64,000 bases of DNA, taken from contig JAJFZO010000583.1 in NCBI GenBank assembly GCA_021397835.1, forward strand, positions 1,838,501 through 1,902,500, read 5' to 3'. Under the pieces are notes generated by a model, which was given only the letters and a program-made list of their open reading frames with translations, was not told the DNA's origin and did no database searches. Position 1 is the stretch's first letter; each line of letters opens with the position of its first letter. Both the position numbers and the translations under genes were made by a program. Positions 24,401-37,400 of this stretch are shown piece after piece. This stretch comes from Moringa oleifera (Eukaryota; Streptophyta; Magnoliopsida; Brassicales; Moringaceae).

Positions 24401-25848
24401 TTACAATGCTAGTAGTTCTTGATTTAGAAGATTTAATGTAGTAGATGAATTATGATGTGGAGCTTGGTAAATTAAACAAAGGCTACAAATTAAAAGAACT
24501 ACATATCCAAGCTTCTCTTTGAAATAGGGGAAGTGATTCTATGATGATTGATCGGTTTTGCCATGCCAATCTCCTATCATCCAACTAATTTTAAAAGAGT
24601 TTCATGATGGTTGGGTTGGAAAGCATGCTAGAATTTTTTGAACCTATTAACGGATAACCAAAGTTTTCTATTTGACTAACATGAAGAAGAATATTTGCAA
24701 ATATGTTGTTGCATTTATAGTTTGCTAGCGAAAAAAGTACAGGGCCATGAGACATAAAGGCTCATTATATCCATTACTAATCCTAAATTAAGTATGGGAT
24801 GATATCACAATGGACTTTGTAGAACGATATCGAAATCCAATGATGTTAACAGTATGATGGTGGTAATCGATAGACAAAGCAAATATGCTCATTTTTTTGG
24901 CCCTCAAACATCCTTTTACAACTTATTTGGTTGCCAACATGTTTATGAAGGAGGTAGTGTGACTATGTGGGATAATGACAATGATTATTTATGATCGACA
25001 TAAGGTCTTTCTAAGCCATTTTTGGATTGAATTATTCAAGCTATAAGGCATGAAACTTCGAATGAGTATAACCTATTATCATCAAATAGATGATCAAACT
25101 AAGTAGTAAATCATTATTTAGAAACATATCTTCAATATTTCATCATGGATAAACCTAGTTGCTGATCTGACAAGCTACCTTGGGTAGAATACACTTATCG
25201 TACTTCTTTCCATAATTTTGCAAATTCGCATAATTCCATATACTTTATGGTCAATGATACTCCACCACTCCTATGTGATGAAGTTGGTTTTGCTGTTACA
25301 TTTGAGATGGAAAAGTAGCTTCTGGCTAGAGATGCCATCCTTGATGAGTTAAAAGAGCATTTCATAAAAGCTCAGTAAAAGATGTGAAAAGTTGCAGATG
25401 CTAGAAGAAGAATGTACAATTTAGAGTTAAGAATAGATCTACTTGAAGCTTTAACCATATGGCAAAAATCCTTACGGAACGAATCACTGAGAAGTTGGCT
25501 CATCCATATTATGGTCCTTATGAGATAATTGAAAAGTAAGAGCAATCGCTTACTTTCTTAAATTGCCCAAAATAGCAAATATACATCTTTTATTTAATTT
25601 TCTCAACTTAGGAAAGCTGTAGGGACTAATGTAAAAGCTTGAGATATTTCATCATAACTATCAAATACATTTGAGTTGTTGGTAGGTATACGCTTCAGTA
25701 ATAACCCACATCATCATACCATCAAAGTGTTAGTGAAATGGAAGGATCTATCAAATTTTAGGGTTACTTGGGAACACATAGAGATGATTCAACATCAGTT
25801 TCTTGACTTTTACCTTAAAAACAAGGTTCATCTTTGGGTAACCGGTAA
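21430..25848 (+). pseudogene. Gypsy internal region A (gag-pol relic)
   Basis: Decayed pieces can be placed in order. Gag lies at about 21600-22100 (words like GINLNGWIF and a Cys-less ERYF equivalent). The protease area is near 22650-22710 (ILIDNG). Reverse transcriptase runs from about 23450 to 23710, including the catalytic FFDDILIYN. RNase H is at 24040-24220 (ETDALRN). Integrase runs from about 24590 to 25330 (MMVVIDRQSKYAHF). A chromodomain-like tail lies at 25676-25848 (VLVKWKDL, VTWEHIE). Stops and frameshifts break every domain, so no protein can be made. The tail suggests a chromovirus lineage. Confidence 0.8.
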
Positions 25849-26230
25849 TGTCAGACACCTAATTCATATAATGTATATAAGGAGGAAGAATACACAATCA
25901 CGTGTTGAGTTAGACACTTAGTTATTTGGCTATTCTATAAGAGCCAGATATGTATCTAAAAAGAATAGAAAATTAAGTTTGTTATGCGATTATTAGGTGC
26001 AAGGTTGTAAATTATACATTATTTTAAAGTTGTTAACTAGAATAAACAAGATATAAGGGTAATGAGAAGTATGTAGGATTCTAATAGTGAATGAGCTTGG
26101 CTCAAGAGGAAGAGATAACAAACACTCAAAATTCTGCTTAGTGTATTGTTTGATTTTGTTTTCTTTTAATAAATTTTTTCCTTTGAAGAGTTTTCTTTCC
26201 TTTAAATCAATTTCTATTGAGTTCTCATCA
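25849..26230 (+). repeat. LTR 2 (middle, shared) of the composite gypsy element
   Basis: It begins TGTCAGACACC and ends GTTCTCATCA. It serves as the 3' LTR of internal region A and the 5' LTR of region B. A decayed primer site (GTCGTATCAAAG) follows at about 26233. Confidence 0.8.
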
Positions 26231-29200
26231 AAGTCGTATCAAAGTAGTCAATTTGGAGGGTTATGATAGGTGGCAAAAAACGATACTTAGTAAATGAGAT
26301 AAAGGTGAAACTTGGAGTTGGGCAAGAAGAGAATTAAAAGGAGTTGGGCTAATTTTGTGAAGATTTTAGTAGGCTAGATTTTGGGCAAGTTAAGGATAAA
26401 ATTCCTAAGCTTTTTGTGCTAGAAAAAAAGTATGGCAACTCTCATTTAGTGATTGAAATTATGGATTTAGAAAAAGTAAGATGTAAGGTTAAAGATGCTG
26501 TTATCACGTATGGTAATGGGACGAAGTCAAACGTCAACAAATATTAGTAGGATAAAGAAGGGAAAATCACACTTGAATGAAAAAGTAAGAGTGAAAAAGC
26601 CTTCTCATTTAGAGTTACTAATTCTTGGCGGAATTAATCACAATAGTTGGATATTTTATGTTGAACGATATTTTTCCATTAACCGACTCACACCTACATA
26701 GAAATTGGAAGCAACGACTTTATGTATGGAGGCTGATGCTTTAACATAGTATCAATGAGAGGAAATGAGATTACTTATTGGGAGTTGGTTTGAGCTTAAG
26801 AAGATGTTTCTGGAAAGATATTTGTTAACATAAAAGGAAGTTTGTATGAGTAGCCTTTGGCTTTTGGTAGATCACTGTAATTAAAAAAAAAAATCACAAG
26901 CAATTTGCGGTAATGGTTGCTCTTTGGCATGATATTTTTAAGCATATCATTAAGAACACATTTGTTAATGGGCTTAAATTGAATATTAGAGTTGAGTATA
27001 GCTTAATGAACTTTTAGAAAAGATTGAATTTGCCTAAAAGATAGAAGATATAAACATGATCTTAAAAAGAGAAAGGGAATTTGGCCATAGCACTTTCTAA
27101 AGCAATCTATTAGGAGCTTCTTATGGGTTTTAACCTTTCCTCTCTCCATTTCACGATCTGTTACCATGAAAGAGAAATAAATCAACCAAAAAGGTGGACA
27201 TTGATTTTAAAGACCCATTAAAATAAAAGAAGATAATATTAAAGAACAAAAGAAAGACAAAGTGAAGGTAGAATTATCTTTAAACTCTAATGGGATTAGC
27301 AACCCCAGTAATTATGAAGGTTAAGGATCAAGTCGACACTAGAGAAATTCTCATCTTAATAAACATTAAGGCTTTTCATAACTTTATTGCCATGAAGGTT
27401 GTCAAGGACCTTGGATTCTAGTGGAGGTAACTTCAAAGTATGAATCGCTATAGGTATGGGAGACATGATCTAAAGTGGTTGCAAGCAAGTGTGTTAATGG
27501 TTGGTGACAAGGAGAACTTGGACTCTATAGATCCTAGTTTCTTTAAAAGCCATTCTTAAAACTATTAAACATGAAGTGCATGAATTATTACTTGATCTAG
27601 GCAGTTTGATTAAGGAAGATAAAAGACAATTATAAGTCTTACCAGATACTCTCCAACAATTTGATGAGATATTTCAAGTACCTACTAGTTTACCTCTCAT
27701 TTATGAGAAAGACTATGCAATTTGCTTAAAAGAAAGAACCTCATCCACTATTGTTTGCCTTGATAACTATGAATAGGTGCAAAAAAAAAAAAAAAAAGGA
27801 AGAGATTGGAAAGCTAGTTTCAAAAATGCTTAGGGCTTGAATTGCTCAACCTAGCACCAATGCATACTTGAGTTCAGTTTTGTTGGTGAAGAAGAAAGAT
27901 GGAAGCTAGTGATTTTTTGTTGACTATTGCATTCTGAATCAAGCTATTTTGTTTGACAAGTTTCAATTCCTCTTATTAATGAACTTTTGGATGAGTTACA
28001 TGGAGCATTTATATTCTTTAAGATTAATCTAAGATCGAGGTCCCACTAAATCAAGAATGAAGAGAATATGTGTCGAAGGTAACATTCTATACTCATAAAG
28101 GTGACAATGAATTTTCTGTGATGTCATTTAGCATCACCAATGCACCCTTCACATTTGAAGCATCAATAATAATGTTTTCAAAAAGTTCTCAAGGCAGCTT
28201 GTACTCATATTTTTTGATAATGTTTTGATCAACAACTTTTCCTTGGAACAACATGTAGAGATTTGATGGACGTCTTGAGTACCTTTCATAACACTAAGCT
28301 ATAGAAAAAAGTGTATACTTGCTCAGTTCAAGGTGGAATACTTTGGTTATAATTTTTGTAGAAGGTGTTGCAGTATTCCTAATTAAAGTGGCAACCATCC
28401 AATTCGCCAACCCTGAAAACCCTAAGGCAATTTAGTAATTTCTTGGTTTGATGAGGTATTATAAGAAATTTGTGGTAGATATAGTAAAATTGCATGACTA
28501 TTGACTCAACAACTCAAAAAGGCTTGCTTTGGATGAAATTTAAAAGCAAAAATTGATTTTCAAGCTCTCAAGCTAGCCTATGACACAAGCATCTATTTTG
28601 GCTTTACTAGATTTTACTCAATTATATATTATAGAAACAGATGCTTTACAAAATTATTTAGGAGTAGTTTTGATGCTAAGGCAACAATTAATAGCTTACT
28701 TTAGTTTAGCTGGATTGGAAAAGTTTAAATTTATGTATAAAAGAGAACTGATGTCCATTTTACTAGCTATATACAAGTGATGATCACACTTAATTGGGCA
28801 TAAGTTTACCATGTCTACAAAGAAAAAAAGTTAAAAAATTCTTACTAGAGTAGATGGTAGTCTATCCTACTTATCAAAAGTGGTTAATCAAGTTGATGGG
28901 ATATAATTTTGAAATCCAATATAACCTAAGATTTGAGAATAAGGCAGCGGACACACTGTCACGATTGCTTCTAGAAACATGCTTGGCTAAGCTTATAATA
29001 CTAGTGGTTCTTGATTTAAAAGATTTAATGTAGCAGGAGAATAATGATTTAAAGCTTAGTAAATTAAACAAAGGCTAAAAATTGAAGAAATTGCATATCC
29101 AAGCTACTCTTTAAAAGGATGGGAACTAATTCTATAAGGATAGATTGGTTTTGCACCTATTAATCCTTTATCATCCTATTACTTCTAAAAGAGTTTCGTG

Positions 29201-30418
29201 GTAATGGTAAAGGAATGCTTGAATTTTTTTAAATCTATCAATGAATAGCCAAAATGTTTTATTGGACTGGCATGAAAAAGGATACTCGTATTTATATTAC
29301 TATTTAAGTAGTTTACTAATAAAACAACTATATAGTCATGAGACTTGTAAGGTTATTATAGTCATTACTAACCTTAAATCAAGTTTGGGATGATGTCACA
29401 TGGATTTTGAGGAAGGATTACTTAAATATAGTGATACTATTATGGTGGTGGTTGATAGATTGAGCAAATATGCTCTTTTTTTTTTTTTTTTTTTGTGACC
29501 CTTAAACATTGTTTTAGAACTCACTTAATTACAAGGTGTTCATGAAAGAGCCACTATATAAGATATCAAGAATGACTATTTTCAACCAAGAAAGGTCAAT
29601 ATGAGTCATTTTTGGACTGAATTGTTCAAGTTTCAAGGCACAAAACTTCATATGAGTATAACCTCTCATCCTTTAAATAAATGGTCAAAAGGAGGTAGCA
29701 AATCGTTGTTTGGAAACATATCTTAGATAGATCACCACAAATAAGCCTAGTTGCTAGTCTGACTAGCTAGTTTGGGCAACTACTCTTACAATAATTTTTT
29801 TTTCACACTTATGCATAATTTACACCATTCCATATACTTTTTGGTCGTAACCTTCTACCATTTTTATGTTATGAAGTTGGTTATATGGTTATATTTAAGG
29901 TGAAAAAGAAGTTGATAGCTAGAATGCCATCCTTGATGAGTTAAAACAATATTTCATAAGAGCTAAACAAAAGATGTAGAATATTGAGGATGTTAAAAGA
30001 AGAGATGTACAATTTGGAGTCGTTGATATGGTCTACCTAAAATTCTGATCATGTAGACAAAAATCCTTAGCTAAATGAATAAATGAGAAGCTAGCTCCTC
30101 GGTATTATGGTTAGATGATTGAAAACTTAGGAGACGCCACCTACCTTCTTAAGTTTCCTAAAGCAGCAAATATACATCTTGCATTTCATGTTTCATAAGT
30201 CAAAAAAGCTATGAAGATTATATTAGCTTTCAAACATTCCATCACAACTATCAAATACATTAGAGTTTGTTGTTAGAGTAGCAAGAAAAACCTAGATCAT
30301 CATGAGAGTAAGCTAGACCAACCTTTGAAGCTACTTGAGAACCCGTTGAAGATAAAGTAAGCAATAATTTTCTTAATTGCACCTTGAAGTCCAAGTTCAT
30401 CTTTGAGTAGCGGGGCAA
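26231..30418 (+). pseudogene. Gypsy internal region B (gag-pol relic)
   Basis: The same domain order is seen as in region A. Gag is at about 26600-26880 (WIFYVERYFSIN). The protease area is near 27330-27410. Reverse transcriptase runs from about 27860 to 28270, where the DD pair has become DN. RNase H is at 28580-28780 (IIETDALQNYLGVVL). Integrase traces run from about 29150 to 29960, and a poor chromodomain-like end lies near 30250-30415. Corresponding stretches in A and B look close to 88% alike around the reverse transcriptase, so they are copies of one family. All frames are broken. Confidence 0.8.
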
Positions 30419-30785
30419 TGTTAGATCTCCAATTTATAGTACGTATTTATAAAAGTGAAAAACATAATCAAGTGTTAAATTGGACACTTAATTATTTGAA
30501 AGTTATATGAAAACCAAGTGTCAGTAGAAATAATAGAAAATAGAATTTATTGTGAGACTGCTGAATACAAAGTTGCTAAGTATGCTTTTTATTAAAGTTA
30601 TTAATAAAAAAAATGTATAACAATGAAAAAGACAGGTAATATTTTGACCGTTGAACTTGACTTCAGAGGAAAGGATAGCAAACTCTTGAAATTTTGCTTA
30701 ATATATATTTTGATTTTATTTTCTTTTAACGCCTTCCCTTCAAAAAAATTTCCTCTCTTTAAATCAGTTTCTCAAGGTACCATCA
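30419..30785 (+). repeat. LTR 3 (right) of the composite gypsy element
   Basis: It begins TGTTAGATCTCC and ends CCATCA. It shares more internal sequence with LTR2 than with LTR1. The open frame at 30623-31123 runs out of this LTR into flanking DNA and is not a gene. Confidence 0.8.
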
Positions 30786-30790
30786 GCAAC
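30786..30790. repeat. Right target-site duplication, GCAAC
   Basis: GCAAC directly follows the CA end of LTR3 and matches 21086-21090 exactly. Confidence 0.75.
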
Positions 30791-31454
30791 CAGATGCCTG
30801 ACCTAGAGAGCCTCTCCTGTGTGCTTAGACCTAGTTGGGCCCTGGTGACCAAGCTCCATATCCAGTCTGATTTTCTGTCAATATCAAGTCTCTATACTTC
30901 TTTATTGGCAGCAAATTACAACAATCTCAAGTTGATCATGAGTGAAGTTTCTGGCTTTCAGTCATTGTTACAACAATGCCTCATCCCTTGGCCTTACAGG
31001 CCTCCGCTTGATGACCACATTTTCACACCAGTGCAGGCAATCATGTCCATAAAATGTTACAACAAATCAATGGAATTAGCAACAGTTAATCTGGGCATCA
31101 CCCTTATCACCTTTTGCTTTTAGGGTTTAACTTGGTTTGGCAGAAGGTTAATTTTGGTGTTAAATCAATTCATTCAGCTCATCCGACCACAATTGACGGC
31201 AACAAGAAGTTATAGGTTGTACCTGGAAGCTTCACCCTATCTTACGGGAGAATAAGTCCATAACTTTAAACACTATAGACAATATGTATAAAACAAAAGT
31301 GGCAATGAAAACTTGAGTCATAAGTTTAATTTAAAAACCTATTTGTGACATCCTCTTTTGGTTTGAATTGCAGTGGTTCTCGTGAGCGAGATACTCAGGC
31401 ACGTCTAACTGCAGATATGGCACCATGCTGTTGTAATGAAGCTTTCAAAAAATA
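30791..31454. other. 3' flank of the ERGIC3-like gene
   Basis: The stretch lies between the retroelement and the stop codon of the minus-strand gene, and should hold its 3' untranslated region. An AATAAA hexamer on the minus strand lies at 30906-30901, about 550 bases after the stop, and could be a poly(A) signal. No coding frame is supported on either strand. Confidence 0.5.
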
Positions 31455-34400
31455 TCATCTGAATTTCCCAATTTCCATCTTCTTCTTGATTGCTCTCTGA
31501 CCATGATAAATGAAAGAGTCTATTATCCCCGCAACAGCGAAAATGCCTGATTAAAAAAGTAACTTCTTAAATTACTTAAAAGATATATCCAACAAAGCAA
31601 GTTCTAGAATCTTTATCCCATAAGAGTAAATCTATGACCTCCCTAAATGGAGCTGATGAAATATACCAGAATGTCAATTCTCAAGTATGTTTCCCACCCT
31701 TAAAAGTAAAGCTGGAGAGGATTATAATTTCAAAAACTATCACATACTTGTGGGTTGCAATATTTACATGTGAGTTGAAACTGCAAATAGATATTAGCGA
31801 GGTAGCAACAGGAGGAACATAACCAAAAAACATGTGCATGCAGGAACTTGAATCAGATATAGTAGGTAAAAATTAACCATATGATGAACAGAGAGAGATT
31901 TACCTCCAACTATTGCACATACATGCGTCATGAAGTGTAAAAATGAAATATGTTCCTCCCTAAAAGTAACCTGCAATAGGCAGAATATTGCCAAAGCTCA
32001 GCAATGTGAAGCAGCTAATATGTCAATTCATCCCTATGAACTGATAACAGTTACTTTCTCTACACGGTGGAAGCATATAGGAAGTTTTGTAAATATGTAT
32101 CCACAGCACCAAGTTTTTTTGCTTTAATTTTTCATTTTAGTTTCCTAGCAAATGATTCAGATCCCAGGAGAATTTAATTGAAAATACACTGGAGACCAAC
32201 CTTCTGGAAGTAAAAGAAACAAATACAAACAAAAAAAAAAAAAAAGAGGAAAGAAATATAGCTGGTGATAGCAGAAATACCTACATGGTTATAAAGCTTC
32301 AACATAGAAAAACTAGACGGGTAGATGAGGGCAAGATGTCTACCTTAATAGGAGAAAGATCATAGAAGAAGAAAACTCCAGGACCAGATCTAGCGTTCAC
32401 AAACTCTAAGTTCTTGAAATGCTCCGTCACAGAGTACTGTAAGACAAATGCTAACACATCTCAAGGCATGATCCTGTGAAGCAGACAGAAACACTCATTT
32501 GCCATCATCAATTTCTAGCAATACCTGATTTGACTGGACCGTATGGCCTTTGATGTCAGTGTATATTGTAGGGACTACCTGCACAGACGAACAATTTATA
32601 TCTCAAAGGCATCATTTAGAATATAAATGGTTTGAAGAACAGTGATCATATAGAGCACAACAAATATATTGATGCACACTGCTAAAAAAAACACTGTCCA
32701 GCTTACAAAAATATAATCACCTAAGTCCAACCTTCAGCATTTTCAAAGCCAACACAAACCCTGCACCCCCACCTCATACCTTCCCACCCAACCCCAAAAA
32801 GTAAATAGCAAAGCCTAAGTAAAATCAACGGCTCTTTCTAGGTGGTATATTGAAAGATACTAATTCTATAACCTATACAATGGAATCAGTAACCTAATAA
32901 CAGAAAAGCCTCTTCAGTAAATATACTTACTGCTTTGAACTGGTAATTTTTTTTATAAATAATCTACATGGTCGGAGCCCTTGGAATTCTTTATTCATAA
33001 ACATCTAAACATTTCTTACAATCAGGATACCATAGAGGAAAATTATTGGAGAACGAGGATCGTTATTGTTTGGCAACCTAAAAAGATAGATCCTTTGGCA
33101 CAGGGAAGTAGATTCCTGGTTGCCTTTTTGGATCTTCATTAACAGAAATAAGCATCCAATGGTATAGTAAAAGGATTTCAGAATGTATGCCCTCCTCAAT
33201 GGTTCATTTAAATTTAGATGGGAATAGCTACCTTGGAAGTAAGTTTGGCAGTCATTACTGACAAAGGGGGCTTAATTTACCTTCTTTAAACTGCAGAAAA
33301 CTTCAGCAGCAGGAAATGTATCACCGAGCATTTGCATTTACATGCATAAGAGAACTGAAGAATGCATAAATAACCTCTTGCTACATTGATGGTTTATTGG
33401 AAAGTGACCTAGTTGGTCTGTTATTCTTCCAGGTTCTCTTCTCATAGTGGTAACTAACCAGCATGAGGGATTTTAGAGAGAAAAAGATCGTGGGAATTTG
33501 GAGATAAGAAATTAATACCCTCGAAAATGGCTCTTAATGTGGTATTTACAGAACAAAGGGCAATCAAGTATGCTGCTCAGCATCGTGCACTCATTCTATC
33601 TTTAATCTTTCCATAGCATCTTTGCATGAGTCTATTTGCTGATCAAGATCCTTCATTGCTTCCTCACGTATTTCCCCGTTCGTTCCATTTTTATGACCAA
33701 CATATTCCCAGCCTTTGCCTTCATTTCTAGCATACTATTTTCTTTCTTCAACCATTCAATCTCTAGATCCATATTTCTTATTTGGGAGTTAAGCTTTAAA
33801 TTTTCTCTTTCTAGCATCTCTTGTGACTTGAGTAGCCATTTTGATATCAACTAATGCTTTGACCATTCGAATATTGGAAGATACCTCGATGAGATAAATC
33901 ATATTTGATATCTAATAACAATTTTCAAATACCACTCAACAACCATTCCTTTCCATGTTTGTTTTTGATTTGCAGAAGTCTATCTTGGTGATCTTAGGAA
34001 GTTGCACAACAAATAGTCTCCTTTCATGTGCTGTGTGGATTCTGAACCATCTAAGTAGAAAAGTTGTGATTTCTCGACAAATGATCAGATTGAAGAATGT
34101 TAAATATGAAAGATCTCTTAATGACCATATTTACACAATGATGGTTATGCCTATGTGGATGCAAATACAATATAAGAATGAGCTAGGGACAATTGTGTAG
34201 TTAAGCGATGCAAAAAGAACAAACAAACAAGATAAGAAAAGCTTAGGGATATAAAATTTCCTCAATGTCCTATTTGGATGGGGTTTTATGGTCGACACTT
34301 AGAAAGACTTTTAAGAGTAATACCTATGAATTTTCCAATATGTGGGGTAGGCTTTCAAGATTCAAAAGGGTAAAGGTTCTCAGATTTTCCTTACCATTAT

Positions 34401-37400
34401 CCATGTTTGGATTAGTACAAGACCCTTAAAGCGTTTTGAATAAAGTTGAAAATGAGTGAGGATTTTTCATGTGCCTACATGGGATCATGGTCTTATAATG
34501 ACAACGCTACTCCATCCTCTTTTTTAAGTCATACAAGCTGAATGTCTGGGTAGAAGACTTGTGCATGTGTGTCATTGGTGCTTTGTATGCAAAGGAAATA
34601 ATATGAACCATTTCAACAATCTGGGTATAAATCTATGCAATTGTAACAAATATACATTATTCTTCAAATTGAAATACAAACTAAGGTAAAAATGTTAAAT
34701 ACAAATGCAAATATAACACATAATAAAATTACTTGTTCGACTCGCTAGCAATCCAAAATTTTGGTTATCCAATGTCCCAAGTGGAGTCACCAAGTCGTCA
34801 CAACAAGCATGGGACATATAGAGGTCGACTACGTTCATACCTTATAATTTTCTTCGTTTTTATTTTATCAAGACAAAAAACAAGAATCAATCATTCTACA
34901 TGTGACTGGCCACCTAGTAATAGCTACCATTTCCCTTTTTTTTTTTAATTTTTTGGATAGCCGTGGTACCTGTCGAATTTTCTCCATCATTTTAAGCCAC
35001 TTAATCAATGGAGAGCTTGAAACTCAACAACTAATCCACGAGGGATTTGAACCCTGTCCTGTCCGACAAGTTGACACTATGGGCTAAACCTCTCAGAGTT
35101 AATAACTACCAAATTTTAGTAAACAGTAAGCCACGCTTAGGCTACTAAAATAGGAAATTTTGGTCTCCAATAATCAAATATAGATTCGAGAGTTAGCTGA
35201 GTGGGGAGAAGGTATCAACAGTCCATAACATGTTTTCATAACAAGTCTTTATAATATGTTTTCAATTAATTTTTATTTATTTTTTGTTTTTAAATTTATT
35301 GAGATTTCCTAAAATCCCATCTTCCCTAAGCGAAGGAATACAAAAAATTCAACTCAAGTTAATGTTACAAAGACAAATGGCCATTACCATTAACTGGCGA
35401 TTTATTTTCGCTGTTTGATATTTTATTAATTTTCATTAATTATTTTACGAAGTGAATCCAAGTTTTTCATCACCATTATGACTGCAGACCAATTTTTCAA
35501 GAATTTATTTAATAACAGAGGACAATTGTTGTTACAAATATCTTTTTTTTCTTTTTCTCTTTTCGCTCTTTCTTTCTTCTTGGACTTGTCTTTCTTCACT
35601 GGCCAGCAAGGGAACAAAGTACCTCATTTCTTTTTTCTTCTTTCTCTTCTTGTCTCTTTCTTCTTCTACTTTCTCTTCTTCTTTTTTTTTGTTTCACTTT
35701 TCTTCTCATCTCACCTCCAGCCTGTAACCCCTCATTCTCCCCAACTTTCTTCTTCTTCCATTTTCTTTGAACTTTTTCCTTCTCTTCTTATCCTATAAAT
35801 TAAAAAGAACATTACCTTAGTGAATGAAATCCTATTCTTTCTTGTCTTTCTTCTCCTCTTCCCATTTTTCTTTTTCACTTTCTCCACTTTCAACAAGGTA
35901 GCTCCTCTCCGATTCCCCAGCTTCTCCATCCCCGTCTTTTTTTTTATAAAAAAAATACTATTCGGTCATCACGGATTACAACCCAATTTGGCTGTAGCTT
36001 GCTCCGGTGGAACACAGGAAATGGATGGAAACTCTTTGCTCTTATGACCACAAAAAGGGAGTGAGAATAGCTTGCTCCTGTAGAGCATAGGAAGGAGATA
36101 GCTGTAGCTTGTTCATGTCTTTTCCTTTGTTCTTTATTTTTATTTTTTTTATCATTTATTTTTATTTTGTTTTTGTTTACAAAAGAAGGTTGTCTACAAA
36201 GCCTCTGCATGAAGTACATTTTCTAGATTAGTTTATATTAATCATTTAGGATCAGCAATTTCTTGTTTCCATTTTCAGTTCTTTCACTAATTCTAGGCTT
36301 CCTTATCTGCAGTTCCTAATTTTCACTATCAGGACCTTGCTCAATCAATGTACACCTCATACATTGACTATTCTCACAAAAGGTTGAGATATAAATTTCA
36401 AGCTTCCCAAAAATCAACAAAGCAATAACTCCAACAGGCAAGACAATCAATAATTTTCCTAGAAACTATTTATAAAATATCACAGAAGATTGACCTCTGG
36501 TTCAGGAAAAATTCAGAAAAAAGGCAAGTATAATAACAAAGATAGGTTTATCCGACAATACCAACCTTGATAAAGTACTGGTACATACCATTTGATGTTT
36601 GATGCAACCAATGCACCCTGAAAAGATAAAAAAATTGAATAAAGCAATTCAGCATGAAAAAGAAAAATTATCAATTCAAATAGGTAAAGATGTTCTTAAA
36701 TTATGACTTCCACTTTTTATTGAAGAGTAAGAAATAAGATCTTTCAAGTAAATGTTTCAATGTAATTGCATAGACAAGTACTAGAGAAACCAGGTAAGCG
36801 GGGAAAAAGCACACTTAGAAAGGAAATAAATGCAATAGAAAAAGTGAATTTATGAAGTGAAAAAAATGTATAGCACAATCGGAAGCACAACCTATCCAAG
36901 GTAAAAACACATGCACCTTTTAAGAGACCCGATTAACGTAAATAAAATACAAAAGACGTGGAATGTGAAGGAAGAAAAAAGGATTTACCCATCAAGGGGA
37001 TTTACTACTCCAGGAAAGTAGTCACCAAAAGCTAATCTGTTGATGCGGTGACTTATCTGCATCATGCATCACAAAGTTAAGATAGGACCAAAGATCTAAG
37101 TAAAAATAAATGGAAGAGGAACAATAACCGTTGCAATTAAAATATTATTATAGGCAAAAGATTAAAGTACCAGCCAGTGTCTCACATTATAACTATCTGT
37201 TTGGAGAACTAGTAAATCATGCACAAAAATGTTCGGCTGATGAAAACTTTGCCCAGCTGCAAAATGGAAATTTCCAGCCACTTTATTTACTTCCAATGAT
37301 CCGTATATATTACATCCTTCACCTTCTTCATCTTTTATCTTCTGGAAAAAGCCTTCTCGACTGCACTGAAAGCCAAAAAGCACCCAGAAACCCATGAAAG

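Larger units (their letters stand above)
21091..30785 (+). mobile_element. Composite Ty3/gypsy element: LTR-int-LTR-int-LTR
   Basis: Three related LTRs (21091-21426, 25849-26230, 30419-30785) alternate with two related internal regions, all in plus orientation. Each LTR starts TGTTAGA or TGTCAGA and ends in ATCA. After LTR1 and LTR2 come AAGTGGTAATAGAG and AAGTCGTATCAAAG, decayed forms of the plant tRNA-Met primer site. Both interiors show Gag, protease, reverse transcriptase, RNase H and integrase traces in standard gypsy order. All frames are broken by many stops and indels. The outer ends carry the same 5 bp duplication, GCAAC, so the whole 9.7 kb behaves as one insertion product. It sits between the 3' ends of the convergent PHP and ERGIC3-like genes. 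Confidence 0.85.
32579..36565 (-). other. Large intron 9 of the ERGIC3-like gene
   Basis: This 4 kb intron holds a SINE-like copy (34929-35098), a long pyrimidine tract (35520-35960) and a small coiled-coil frame (33653-33850, minus). Near 35990-36110 the words TAGCTTGCTCCGGTGGAACA and TAGCTTGCTCCTGTAGAGCA form a local duplication. The rest is unassigned. Confidence 0.6.

Noticed and set aside
30623..31123. 166-codon plus-strand open frame
   Set aside because: It starts inside LTR3, crosses the target duplication into flanking DNA, and has no recognisable domain.
35478..36219. Phe/Ser/Leu-rich or Lys-rich frames on both strands
   Set aside because: They come from a long TC-rich tract inside an intron and have no motif or splice support.
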